Of a stretch of DNA of 64,000 nucleotides, positions 47,983-57,699 are shown in pieces. Position numbers and translations under genes: made by a program. Source of the DNA: Gammaproteobacteria bacterium (lineage in GTDB: Bacteria; Pseudomonadota; Gammaproteobacteria; Eutrophobiales; Eutrophobiaceae); the NCBI GenBank assembly GCA_004297165.1, contig SCUJ01000005.1, positions 62,001 through 126,000 on the forward strand, read 5' to 3'. The notes beneath the pieces are model-generated. The model had not been told where the DNA came from. It made no database searches and saw only the letters and a list, made by a program, of their open reading frames with translations. The stretch's first letter is position 1. Each line of letters starts with the position of its first letter.

Positions 47983-48010
47983 CAAAAAAAAGGGCGCGCA
48001 CTGCGCGCCC
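47983..48010 (-). terminator. Intrinsic terminator of PEP-CTERM gene
   Basis: A-tract then GGGCGCG-CACTG-CGCGCCC on + strand, i.e. hairpin + U-tract on minus strand. Confidence 0.75.
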
Positions 48011-48029
48011 TCCTTACATCAGGTGAATA

Positions 48030-48866
48030 CTATCTCTGTCTCGTATTACGTCGGCTGAAACCCATGTTAGCAATCCCAATACCAAGCAAGATAATGGTGG
48101 TGGGTTCAGGAACCGAGGCGTGATCGCTTGGATCTTCATCAGGCGCGATGAAATTACCGAAACTCGCTGAAATATAAGGTATGGCGCCATATGTTCCTGA
48201 GGAATGGCCAAAATGGAAGCGCATGTCCACGCCATTGGGTTGAATGCCGAGAGATACGTGGCCAACGCTCGCGCCCGAGCCCCATAGGTCGGTTGGCGTC
48301 ACGCCACTCAACAGGACCGAAGCTGGATCCCAACTGTTCACGGCTTGACTGTGGCTGCCAGCGACTGTATCAAACCCCATCAGGGACAGGATTGGATTTA
48401 CATTCTTTGTCCAGTCTGGGTCATGATCGGTGCCAAACCAAACACCTCCATTACGGCTGTCAAATTCAGCGGCGATGTTTTGCAGCAATTTCACCTCCGA
48501 TGCGTTGTTGCCCTGGAAATAATAACCATATGACCGGGAATCGATTACGATGCTGTCGTGGACTCCATAAAAACCCGCCACAGCAGTTCGATCAGCTAAA
48601 TTCAGATAGCTATTAGAAGTGAGATCATACAGGAACAGACTATCGTAGATGCCCGATCCTAACGCAGTGGCAAGATTTCCTGCAATTTTGGCGTTAACGA
48701 TGTTTACAGTATGTCCAGCAGCTTCCAGATTGCTCTTCATGGTGGTGTAGGCGTAAGGACCATAATCAAATTCTGTAATCAGGATTGTCCCTGCATTCGC
48801 GTAAATGCCTGTTAGCGATGCAATGATGATGTTTGCTACGAGGATGAGTCTGAGTTTTATCTTCAT
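48030..48866 (-). CDS. PEP-CTERM sorting-signal exported protein
   Basis: Signal peptide; C-terminal VPEPTTIILLGIGIANMGFSRRNTRQR. Confidence 0.88.
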   Translation of the reverse strand: MKIKLRLILVANIIIASLTGIYANAGTILITEFDYGPYAYTTMKSNLEAAGHTVNIVNAKIAGNLATALGSGIYDSLFLYDLTSNSYLNLADRTAVAGFYGVHDSIVIDSRSYGYYFQGNNASEVKLLQNIAAEFDSRNGGVWFGTDHDPDWTKNVNPILSLMGFDTVAGSHSQAVNSWDPASVLLSGVTPTDLWGSGASVGHVSLGIQPNGVDMRFHFGHSSGTYGAIPYISASFGNFIAPDEDPSDHASVPEPTTIILLGIGIANMGFSRRNTRQR

Positions 48867-49330
48867 AATTGTTTAAATTCTCCTTGGTGATTTAAAAAGA
48901 TCGTGTCTAAATGACATTAATAACAACATGCGAGCTGCGACCCTAGCAAGTATCATGCCTTTTATATAATTACAGATTAAACAAAGGGTTATATTGAATA
49001 TGATTTGATCATTTGTATATTTGTAAGGAATTACGACACTATTCCCCCAAGTTGCTCCTAAATATCTTCATCGATACCCCATTTTTTCAGTAATAGTTCT
49101 ACTTATTCAACAAGTTAGAATTAGACATTGGTAACGATATACACTGTAAAGAAATTCGACTCTATCTTCATGGGACAGATCCGGGCATTCATCAAATAAT
49201 ATTAGTCATCGCTTATGCGGGCGCGAAATCTGGTGTCAGATTTCGCGTTATCCGGCACCCTTTGAATTCACGCGATCATGATTTAGATCGGATGCAACGA
49301 AGGATTTCGTCGAGCGCGAGGATGGCGTGT

Positions 49331-51058
49331 CTAGATCCGATGCAGAGGTTCGAGACCGCTGGCGCGGGCGGAGCGCGGCTGGCCAGGTCTGGTCTGGTCG
49401 GACAATTCGTGATGCAGTCGCGCGCCGTCCCAGCGTCGGCCCTCGCGGGCATAGAGCGCGACATCGAGTTCCCGGATCGCCGCCGCCAGTTCCGCATCAC
49501 AGCGCGCGGCGATCGCCGTGGTTCCGGCGGGAGGATCCTCCGGCCACAGGCAACGCCCCCACTGGACCAGCAACAGGCGGGCGCGGGCGGCGTCATTGGC
49601 TCGGCAGGCCGCGTGCAATTCCCTGGTGACCTGCCGCAACGATTCGGACGCAGCCGGTGTCGAACGCGGCGCGCGCCCGCGAGCGGATTTGTACCAAAGT
49701 AAAAGGGTCGCGAGCCACAGTATGAACAGGGCCAATGTCAGCCACTGCCAGATATTGGGTGCGGGGTTCGGGCTGCTGCTCGCAGGCGGCATGGCTGGCT
49801 CGGATAACGATGGATCCGTGGCGATCGCAGTGTCGCTGCCGGCGGCGGAGGCGGCGGCTGAATTCGATGCAATCGGCAGCACTTCGATCTCGTGTTCCGG
49901 GAGGCGCGCCACTTCCTGTTTTTCAGTCTGAAGATTCCACCAGGGGACCTCGATGGCCGGGAGGGTGTACTTGCCTGGCTGGTTGGGGATGATGGCGATC
50001 TTTTCGATGCGCTGACCGGTCACTCCCTTGGCAGTTACCTGATCATTGAGCGACGGCTGATCCGGATACTGCCGCAGCGCGGATTGATCCCAGCGCGGCA
50101 GTTCGGGCAACTGGCTCGCGGTCTGCCCGGCGGCGCTGAGCGTCAGGGTCCGGGTAATTGGTTGACCCACCGTGAACTGCGCCGGGTCCTCCGACCAGCT
50201 CTCGCTCAACTTCACATCGGCGGCGGGTAACCAGTTGGCGCCCTTGAAGCCGGCCGGGATGGGCTGCACCTCCAGGGTGATCCGATCCGACTGGATGTAG
50301 ATCGTCCGCCCGCCCGCATCGAACGGATTGAAAAAAAATCCATTGCGGGAGGCCGGCTGGGCCTGGAAGGCCACGGGTTCCACATTGAGCATGCCACTCG
50401 TCTGCGGGAATAGCGCATAGCTGCGCTCGATTACATCGTAACGCCTGCCGTTGCGGGTGGTCTGATACCGCGTGTCATCGCCGATCTTCTGAATCACGGC
50501 GGCCCCGCTTGGGACGGCAGGTTCAGTGAGCGAGGCGTTCGCGACGTTGATGGCGAGAAACAACCGGACGGTGTAGATCGCCTGGGCCTGGACGTAAGGA
50601 CGCGTCTCATCCACCTCCACCTCCAGAAAGACACCCTGATCGGAAGCGCTTTGAGGATTCGATCCGGATGCCCCGGATTCCACCCGGATCGTCACGGGAG
50701 GACTGGCATCGGAACCGAAACTTACGGCAGGGATCGTCAGGCGGCCCGCACGTTGGGGCATGACCGTCAACTGCCAGGTGTGGGAATTGCTGACCCGGCC
50801 GTTCATGATGCTCATGTTGGTGCTCTGCTGTTGGGAAAGGATCCGGAAATCCTGCTCCAGGACTGAAAAGTCCGGATCGTCATCCACGCGGCCGTCACTC
50901 TCAAAGGTGATGGTGAAGGATTCATTCAGGGAGACAGGGTCACGATCCGTGGTGACGCTGATATTGGCCGCCTGAACCAGAGTTCCGCAAAGCAAAAGTA
51001 GCGTGGCGAACAACCAGAGTCCCGCCGCCAAGGTGGATTTATGCATCAGCTTTACCAT
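49331..51058 (-). CDS. batD: BatD-like protein
   Basis: 575 aa; LNESFTITFESDGRVDDDPDFSVLEQDFRILSQQQSTNMSIMNG; C-terminal TM. Confidence 0.9.
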   Translation of the reverse strand: MVKLMHKSTLAAGLWLFATLLLLCGTLVQAANISVTTDRDPVSLNESFTITFESDGRVDDDPDFSVLEQDFRILSQQQSTNMSIMNGRVSNSHTWQLTVMPQRAGRLTIPAVSFGSDASPPVTIRVESGASGSNPQSASDQGVFLEVEVDETRPYVQAQAIYTVRLFLAINVANASLTEPAVPSGAAVIQKIGDDTRYQTTRNGRRYDVIERSYALFPQTSGMLNVEPVAFQAQPASRNGFFFNPFDAGGRTIYIQSDRITLEVQPIPAGFKGANWLPAADVKLSESWSEDPAQFTVGQPITRTLTLSAAGQTASQLPELPRWDQSALRQYPDQPSLNDQVTAKGVTGQRIEKIAIIPNQPGKYTLPAIEVPWWNLQTEKQEVARLPEHEIEVLPIASNSAAASAAGSDTAIATDPSLSEPAMPPASSSPNPAPNIWQWLTLALFILWLATLLLWYKSARGRAPRSTPAASESLRQVTRELHAACRANDAARARLLLVQWGRCLWPEDPPAGTTAIAARCDAELAAAIRELDVALYAREGRRWDGARLHHELSDQTRPGQPRSARASGLEPLHRI

Positions 51059-52860
51059 GCCTTATCTCCGGAATCCCGCCCCGTATCGCGTCGTTGATAT
51101 TGATAGAGAAATTTTCTGCGCAGCAGACCGCCAGGGTCATCCGGGATGCGCCGCAACCACTGTTCCGTCGCCTGCTTTTGTTCATCAGGACTGAGGTCGT
51201 CCCGGCTAGCCTGAATCTGTTCCGATCGATCCCCCGGCGTTTCCTCGCCCACGGATTCGGACTCATGCTCCTGCGTCTTTCCCTGTTGTTCCTGCTCGCC
51301 AGCCTGCTTGGGATTGGACTCCTCCTGCTCTCCTGGTTCGCCTTCCGGTTGCTGTTCGGAGTTTTGCGGCGCCTGTTCACCCTGTTGTTTGTCATTTTTA
51401 TCAGCGGACTCTTGGTCTCCCTCTCGTGAATCCTGCTGCTCCGATTGATCCTGCTCCTTGTCCTGATCGCCGCCGGTTTGCTGTTGCTGTTGTTGCTCCT
51501 GCAACTCCTTCTCCACAAGTTCCTTGTTATGCATCGCATCGGCGTGATCCGGCGCCGCATCGAGCGCCTTTTCGTATTCCGCGATCGCCTCCTGATAGCG
51601 GCCGAGCCGCGCCAGGGCATTGCCCCGGTTGTAACGGCTCTCGGCATCCGGGAGGGCGTCCAGGGTTTTTTCGGCCTCGGCGAATTCGCCGCTGCGATAC
51701 TGCGCGCTCCCTTTCCAGGCGGGGTCGCGAAAGAGGTTTGCCGCATCCGCGTGTTCGCCCGCATCGAAACGACGCGCCGCTTGCTGATCCTCCCGCAGCC
51801 AGAGGTCCCGCCACTCGAAGGCCTGCGCCGGCCGCGACAGCGGCAACAACGTAAGCACAAGGATCGCGAGATATCCCCGCCGGTAGATCAGGGACACGAG
51901 GGCGGCCAAAGGCAACAGCAGCCACGGTCCCTCCTCGCGCCATTGGTCCGTCTTGAGTTCTGTGTTCGCAAGTTCTTCGCTCATCGAATCTTCGACAAAA
52001 TATTCCTGTAACAGGGTGACATCCTTGTCGTCCTCGGTCATCCGCATGTAGATGCCATCGCCCCCGGCGCCGATCTCTCGCATATCGGCCTCATTCAGGG
52101 CCGGGATCACGATCGAGCCGGAGTCATCCTTCAGAAAGCCGCCCTCCTCCAGCGGGATGGGCGCGCCGGCCTCCGTGCCGATCCCCAGTACGGATACTCG
52201 ATAGCCCTGATCCCGCGCCGCGGATACGGCAGCGAGCGTCTGATCCGGGTCGATCTCGTCGCCGACCACCAGGATATCGCCGGCGGCAACCCCGCCCTGG
52301 CGCAGCAAATCGATCGCCATCCGTATCGCCAGATCCGCGCGGCCGCCTTGCGCCGGCATTATATCGGGATGCAGCGCATCCAGTTGCGAGATGATGGTGG
52401 CGACATCGTCGGTAAGCGGCGTGACCACAAAGCTGTCGCCAGCGAACGCCAGCAGCGCGGTCTGTCCTTCTGCGCGTAAACGCAACATATCGGCCACCTT
52501 GTAGCGGGCCCGCGAGAGCCGATCGGGTTTGATATCGCTCGCGATCATGGAGCGCGAGAGGTCCAGCGCGATCACCAGGGCGCGCTGGCTGCTGAATACC
52601 GGCTGCGGGAGTTTTTGCCAGGCCGGTCCGGCGAGCGCCAGTACCGCCAGAAGACACGCCAGCGCCGTCAGCGAAGGGGCGACGTAGTGACGGCGCGCCG
52701 GCCGCTCGATCAGGACATATGGCAGTAATTCACGATCGCACACCGCCTCCCACCCGCGATAGGCGAAGCGCCTGCGCAACGCGATCCAGAACAGGATGAA
52801 TGCCGGCAGAGCGAGCAACCACCAGGGCCTGAGGAATTGAAAATGCTCCAGCTCGTTCAT
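51052..52860 (-). CDS. BatB/BatC-like fusion: VWA domain plus TPR and Gln/Glu-rich tail
   Basis: ALVIALDLSRSMIASDIKPDRLSRARYKV; SRYNRGNALARLGRYQEAIAEYEKALDAAPDHADA; low-complexity C-terminus. Confidence 0.92.
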   Translation of the reverse strand: MNELEHFQFLRPWWLLALPAFILFWIALRRRFAYRGWEAVCDRELLPYVLIERPARRHYVAPSLTALACLLAVLALAGPAWQKLPQPVFSSQRALVIALDLSRSMIASDIKPDRLSRARYKVADMLRLRAEGQTALLAFAGDSFVVTPLTDDVATIISQLDALHPDIMPAQGGRADLAIRMAIDLLRQGGVAAGDILVVGDEIDPDQTLAAVSAARDQGYRVSVLGIGTEAGAPIPLEEGGFLKDDSGSIVIPALNEADMREIGAGGDGIYMRMTEDDKDVTLLQEYFVEDSMSEELANTELKTDQWREEGPWLLLPLAALVSLIYRRGYLAILVLTLLPLSRPAQAFEWRDLWLREDQQAARRFDAGEHADAANLFRDPAWKGSAQYRSGEFAEAEKTLDALPDAESRYNRGNALARLGRYQEAIAEYEKALDAAPDHADAMHNKELVEKELQEQQQQQQTGGDQDKEQDQSEQQDSREGDQESADKNDKQQGEQAPQNSEQQPEGEPGEQEESNPKQAGEQEQQGKTQEHESESVGEETPGDRSEQIQASRDDLSPDEQKQATEQWLRRIPDDPGGLLRRKFLYQYQRRDTGRDSGDKAW

Positions 52861-53846
52861 CCGCCGATCCTCCCGCTGCGGCGCAGACCCGCCAGCGCAA
52901 CGCCAATGAGGAACGCGAACGCCAACGGCCAGTAATATAAGGATTGTCGCGGCCTGAACTTTCTCGCCTCTTCCTCGATGGGCTCCAGTTGATCCAGCAA
53001 GGCATAGATCTTTTCCAATTCCTCCGTGTCGCGGGCGCGGAAATATTTTCCGCCGGTAAGTTCGGCGATGCTCCCAAGCGTCTTCTCGTCCAGGTCCGTG
53101 GAAGGATTGACGCGCCGGGTGCCGAACAGACTGCGCACCAGCATCTCGTCGGCGCCGATGCCGATGGTGTAGATCTTCAACCCTTCGCGCGCCGCAAGTT
53201 TCGCCGCCTCCACGGGTTCCACCGCCCCGGCGGTGTTGGCCCCATCGGTGAGGAGTATCACCACCCGGTTGCTCTCCTTACGCTCCCGCAGACGCTTTAC
53301 GGCGAGACCGATGGCATCGCCTATTGCGGTGGCCTGCCCCGCGAGTCCGATCACTGACTCATTCAGCAGCGTGTGCACCGTGCGCCGGTCGAAGGTCATC
53401 GGGACCTGCAGATAGGCCGCCTCGCCGAACAGGATCAGACCGATGCGATCCCCCACCCGCCGCTCGATGAACTCGCCCGCGACCTGCTTGGTCGCGGTGA
53501 GGCGATCCACGGCCTCGTTCCCGAGGAAAAAATCCTCCTCCTGCATGCTGGCGGAGAGATCGACGGCCAGGATCAACTCCCTTCCGCTCACCGGGATCTC
53601 CACCAGTTCGCCGATCCATTGCGGCCGCATGCCGGCCAGCACGAGCAGCAGCCAGGCGAGCGTGGCGAGCCAGAGCGGCCAGCGCAGCCGCACCGTTCGA
53701 TCCAGCCCGGTTCGATAACGAAATTCCTCCAGGAAGGGCACGCGCAGGGCGCTTTCCTGGCCGGGTTCCTGGGCGCTGAGCAGACGCCGGGTAAACAACG
53801 GCAACGGCAGGGCCAGCAGAAACCAGGGCCACTCGAATCCCAGCAT
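52857..53846 (-). CDS. BatA-like VWA domain membrane protein
   Basis: Start reset to MLGFEWPWFLLALPLPLF; LILAVDLSASMQEEDF, VVILLTDGANTAGAVEP. Confidence 0.92.
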   Translation of the reverse strand: MLGFEWPWFLLALPLPLFTRRLLSAQEPGQESALRVPFLEEFRYRTGLDRTVRLRWPLWLATLAWLLLVLAGMRPQWIGELVEIPVSGRELILAVDLSASMQEEDFFLGNEAVDRLTATKQVAGEFIERRVGDRIGLILFGEAAYLQVPMTFDRRTVHTLLNESVIGLAGQATAIGDAIGLAVKRLRERKESNRVVILLTDGANTAGAVEPVEAAKLAAREGLKIYTIGIGADEMLVRSLFGTRRVNPSTDLDEKTLGSIAELTGGKYFRARDTEELEKIYALLDQLEPIEEEARKFRPRQSLYYWPLAFAFLIGVALAGLRRSGRIGG

Positions 53847-54331
53847 CAGCGCCTCCCGGTCTGTGCGCGCAGCCACTGCTCACAGATCTCCAGTAGCGGC
53901 GCCAATTCCTGACGGTCGATGGCCTGCCGGTAGGGCGCCTCAATCAGGACCCTGCCACACCCTCTGGTAAAAGGTTTTTCCGGCAGGCGCGAATCCAGAT
54001 ATTGCAGCCAGGCCTCGCCGGTCAGGCCGGCGGATTCTTCACGGCCGGAGGCGGAGATGCTCATGCGCCGCAACAAGATGGACAGTTCCCGCACCAGTTG
54101 CAGCGGATCATCGTGTCGTTGATACGCCGCGCGGAGATCATGCAACCTTTGCATCGCCACATAGGCCGCCGAGGCCCTGACGCGCGCACGCTGTCTGCGC
54201 CAGCGCCAGACTCCAAAACCCGCGAGCAACAACACGCCGGCGAGGATCCACCAGCCTGGCGCGGGCGGCCACCAGGAGACCTCTTCCGGCAGATGGATAT
54301 CCCGCAAGGGTAATTGCGCCGGGTCCGTCAT
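53846..54331 (-). CDS. DUF4381 domain-containing protein
   Basis: Start reset to MTDPAQLPLRDIHLPEEVSWWPPAPGWWIL. Confidence 0.9.
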   Translation of the reverse strand: MTDPAQLPLRDIHLPEEVSWWPPAPGWWILAGVLLLAGFGVWRWRRQRARVRASAAYVAMQRLHDLRAAYQRHDDPLQLVRELSILLRRMSISASGREESAGLTGEAWLQYLDSRLPEKPFTRGCGRVLIEAPYRQAIDRQELAPLLEICEQWLRAQTGRR

Positions 54332-55269
54332 ATCCTGATCATGGCCGGCAGCGCGGTGGTGAAGAGGGTCACCGGATCGTCTTCCGTCGAGCAATGCACC
54401 AGCCGGATGCGATCCCGGCTGGCTGTTTGCTGGAGTTTTTGCAGGTGTTGCCGGAAACGCCGCGCATGATTCTCGCTGAGTCCGCGATCGCCGGCGTCGA
54501 TCACCAGTTCCTCGGCGCCGTTGCTGATCCGGTAACGGCCTCCGGTGGGCAACTCCGCCTCGAAGCGATCATAGATGTGCGCGAGCAGCAGCTCATTATG
54601 CCGGCTGAGACGGCTGATCCGGCTCCAGGCCGCATCGTCCAGTCCGCGGAAATCGCTGATGAGACAAACCAGACTGCCAGGGCGGACCACGTGCTCCAGA
54701 CGCACCAGGGCCGCGTTGCCGGTAATCCCGTCCGCGCCCGCGCCGCGGCCTTGCCAGGCGGGATGCCCCACGATCTTTTCGATCAACCGCAGCACCCCGC
54801 TCTTGCCGCGGCGTGGTTTTATTTCGTGGTGGGCCGTCTCCGAAAAAACCAGTCCGCCGATCCTGTCGCCGTGCTGCACGCCGCCCCAGGCCACGAGGCC
54901 GGCGCAACGCGCGGCCACCACGGCCTTGTAGGCCCCGTGGGTGGCGAAGAACATCGGCCGGCGGAGATCGAGCCAGACCAGGATCGGTCGCTCACGTTCT
55001 TCCCGGAAGACCTTGGTGTGGGTCTTGCCGGTGCGGGCCGTCACCCGCCAATCGATGTTCCGGGTATCGTCGCCAGGTTGATAGAGCCTGGATTCATCAA
55101 ACTCCATGCCCCGACCCTTGAATGGCGACTGATAATCGCCGCCGTGCCGGGCCAGGACCCGGCCTGGCCGCAACTGCATGGCGCGACCGAAGCGGCTGAG
55201 GCGCACGAGATCGGCGCTGCTGATCCGGACCCGCGCCTCGGGCGATTGCGCTACAACCTTCGGGTGCAT
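54328..55269 (-). CDS. DUF58 domain-containing protein
   Basis: Start reset to ATG 55269; GRGMEFDESRLYQPGDDTRNIDWRVTARTGKTHTKVFREERERPILVWLD. Confidence 0.92.
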   Translation of the reverse strand: MHPKVVAQSPEARVRISSADLVRLSRFGRAMQLRPGRVLARHGGDYQSPFKGRGMEFDESRLYQPGDDTRNIDWRVTARTGKTHTKVFREERERPILVWLDLRRPMFFATHGAYKAVVAARCAGLVAWGGVQHGDRIGGLVFSETAHHEIKPRRGKSGVLRLIEKIVGHPAWQGRGAGADGITGNAALVRLEHVVRPGSLVCLISDFRGLDDAAWSRISRLSRHNELLLAHIYDRFEAELPTGGRYRISNGAEELVIDAGDRGLSENHARRFRQHLQKLQQTASRDRIRLVHCSTEDDPVTLFTTALPAMIRI

Positions 55270-55280
55270 GGAAGGCACGG

Positions 55281-56249
55281 TCAGGGTACGGCGATCCGGT
55301 GGATCAGTTCCGCGATCACCCGATCGGTGGTGATGCCCTCGGCCTCGGCCTCGTAATTCAGGATGAGTCGATGCCGCAGGATATCGAAGGCAATCGCCTG
55401 GATGTCCTCGGGCGTGACGAAATCCCGGCCATCCAGCCAGGCCATCGCCCTGGCGCAACGATCCAGGGCGATGGTCGCCCTCGGACTTGCGCCATATTGA
55501 ATCCAGCCGGCGAGGTCTGCGCCATAGGCGGATGGCTCGCGCGTCGCAAGTACGATCTGGATGAGATATTTCTGAAGGTTTTCCGCCAGGTAAAGTTGCA
55601 GGATCTCGTCCCGCGCGGCGAAGATCGTCGACTGTTTTATCCGCTGCCAGTCCGCTCCGGCCGGCGCGGGATCCGAACGGGATTCCTCGCGGACCAGCGC
55701 CAGGATGGCGGCCTCCTCGCGGGCGGCCGGCCAACCGATCCGGACGTGCATCAGGAACCGATCGAGCTGCGCCTCCGGCAGGGGATAGGTGCCTTCATGT
55801 TCGATCGGGTTTTGCGTGGCCATGACCAGAAACAATTTCGGCAGGGAATAGGTTTCTCCGCCGACGGTGATCTGTCGCTCCCCCATCGCTTCGAGCAGGG
55901 CCGATTGCACCTTCGCGGGCGCCCGGTTGACCTCGTCGGCAAGTATCAGGTTGTGGAATAAAGGCCCCCGGTGAAAATGAAACGTGGCGTCCTGCGGGCG
56001 ATAGATCTCGGTCCCGGTCAGATCGGCGGGCAACAGATCGGGGGTGAACTGAATCCGATGAAAATCCCCTTCTATCCCTTCCCCCAGCACCTTGATGGCG
56101 CGGGTCTTGGCCAGACCCGGCGCGCCTTCCACGAGCAGATGACCGTCGGCCAGCAGGGCGATCAGCAGGCGGTTCACGAGGGTCTCCTGGCCGATGATCC
56201 GGTCATGGATGTAGTTTTTCAGTCTTTGTATTTCCGCATAAACGGTCAT
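55281..56249 (-). CDS. MoxR family ATPase
   Basis: LLIALLADGHLLVEGAPGLAKTRAIKVL, ILADEVNRAPAKVQSALLEAMGERQITVGG. Confidence 0.95.
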   Translation of the reverse strand: MTVYAEIQRLKNYIHDRIIGQETLVNRLLIALLADGHLLVEGAPGLAKTRAIKVLGEGIEGDFHRIQFTPDLLPADLTGTEIYRPQDATFHFHRGPLFHNLILADEVNRAPAKVQSALLEAMGERQITVGGETYSLPKLFLVMATQNPIEHEGTYPLPEAQLDRFLMHVRIGWPAAREEAAILALVREESRSDPAPAGADWQRIKQSTIFAARDEILQLYLAENLQKYLIQIVLATREPSAYGADLAGWIQYGASPRATIALDRCARAMAWLDGRDFVTPEDIQAIAFDILRHRLILNYEAEAEGITTDRVIAELIHRIAVP

Positions 56250-56427
56250 GAGATCGCAGTCCTGCTGTTAGGTAGTTTGTCTGTTGAACGCGTACGATTC
56301 GATGCAAACGGCGCGGATTGAGTTCACGCGCGGTTGATTTTAAGGAATTCATCGATGCCGCGCCATTCCAGGCGCGGATCTTTGAGGTGTCATCATCCGG
56401 GGTGACAAGATATGTTAACCATGCCGC

Positions 56428-56455
56428 TTGCAAGCAGGCGTTTTGCGCGTATAAT
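56428..56455 (+). promoter_or_regulatory. Sigma70-like promoter of tetR-family gene
   Basis: TTGCAA - 16 nt - TATAAT (56450-56455), 33 nt upstream of ATG 56488. Confidence 0.55.
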
Positions 56456-56487
56456 TTAGTCAACCAACTAACTAAGATACTTGGTGG

Positions 56488-57057
56488 ATGGCCAGGACCA
56501 GCGAAAAACGGGACAAGTTGCTCGATGCCGCTAAAACCCTGATACACAGGCAGGGGTTTTACCGCACCACGCTTGCCGATATCGCGAAGGAGTCTGAAGT
56601 ACCTTTAGGCAATGTCTATTACTACTTCAAGACCAAGGAAGAAATCCTGGCCGCGGTGCTGGATCAGCGCTGGCAACGCCTGCAGAAGACCCTGGACGGT
56701 TGCTGTGTCGGGGATCCGGTGAACAACCTGATCCATCTGGTCAAGACGGTCAGCAAGAGCAGCGGCAAGATAGCGGAGTTCGGCTGCGTCATCGGCAGCC
56801 TCTGTCAGGAACTGGACAAGACGCAATCGGAGATGCGACTGTCCGCGGACCGGATTATGCACGCCCATGTGGACTGGGCGAGCCGGCAGTTCAAGGCGAT
56901 GGGCCTGAAACGGCCGGGCGAGAAGGGCTTCGAGCTGATCGCCAGATTGGAAGGAATCCTGTTGTTGGGACACGTGATGCGTGAGCCGGACTTGATTAAA
57001 AAGCAGCTAAGGACGACCTGCGAATGGATCAAGTCGTTGCCAGGGGATGTGAAGTAA
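56488..57057 (+). CDS. TetR/AcrR family transcriptional regulator
   Basis: TSEKRDKLLDAAKTLIHRQGFYRTTLADIAKESEVPLGNVYYYFKTKEEIL. Confidence 0.95.
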   Translation: MARTSEKRDKLLDAAKTLIHRQGFYRTTLADIAKESEVPLGNVYYYFKTKEEILAAVLDQRWQRLQKTLDGCCVGDPVNNLIHLVKTVSKSSGKIAEFGCVIGSLCQELDKTQSEMRLSADRIMHAHVDWASRQFKAMGLKRPGEKGFELIARLEGILLLGHVMREPDLIKKQLRTTCEWIKSLPGDVK

Positions 57058-57229
57058 AATTTTTTAAGATTATGTGAACTTTTCGGGAAACAGGCGTACT
57101 AAGAGAGTCTTGAATGAAACAACGAACACAAAGAGACCATAAAGACACAACCACCACGAGGGTTTTATAAAATTTTATTATTATATTAGTCAGTTAACTC
57201 ACTCAACACGATCTAAAAGGAAACAGCAT

Positions 57230-57556
57230 ATGAAAAACCTCAACAGAAATAAGCTATCGGTGTTCGCAGCCATGGTGTTTCTGGTCGGGCACTGCTACAC
57301 GGCGCCGGTTATGGCCGAGCAAAAGGATTTCGAGGTGAGTAAGTCCTTCCGCAAGGAACTTAAGAAGGAATTGCGGTCGAATATAGAAAACCTGTACCGA
57401 AAAGCGCAGGTATTCGAAATGGATTCGGCGGTCGAGACGCCGGCAGTCGAGGATACGCTGCCCGAATTCATCACCAGAATTGCAGATGTGTTTTCCGGCG
57501 ATTCCCGCGGGAAAAACGCAGACGATGTTGCTAGAGAAGCAGGTAAGATTAACTAA
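57230..57556 (+). CDS. Small exported hypothetical protein
   Basis: 108 aa with signal peptide (MKNLNRNKLSVFAAMVFLVGHCYTAPVMA), followed by a strong terminator. Confidence 0.65.
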   Translation: MKNLNRNKLSVFAAMVFLVGHCYTAPVMAEQKDFEVSKSFRKELKKELRSNIENLYRKAQVFEMDSAVETPAVEDTLPEFITRIADVFSGDSRGKNADDVAREAGKIN

Positions 57557-57597
57557 TCCTTAATCTACCTCCCCCCAAAGACCTGCTTCGATAGCCG

Positions 57598-57638
57598 GCC
57601 GCCGCGGACCTCCTCCCCTTACCGCGGCGGCTTTTTTT
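57598..57638 (+). terminator. Intrinsic terminator
   Basis: GCCGCCGCGG...CCGCGGCGGC followed by TTTTTTT. Confidence 0.85.
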
Positions 57639-57699
57639 ATTTCAGTAAACCTCGATTCGATCGAATCGAGGTCCACTTTCCTGATTGCCGCCTACCGTG

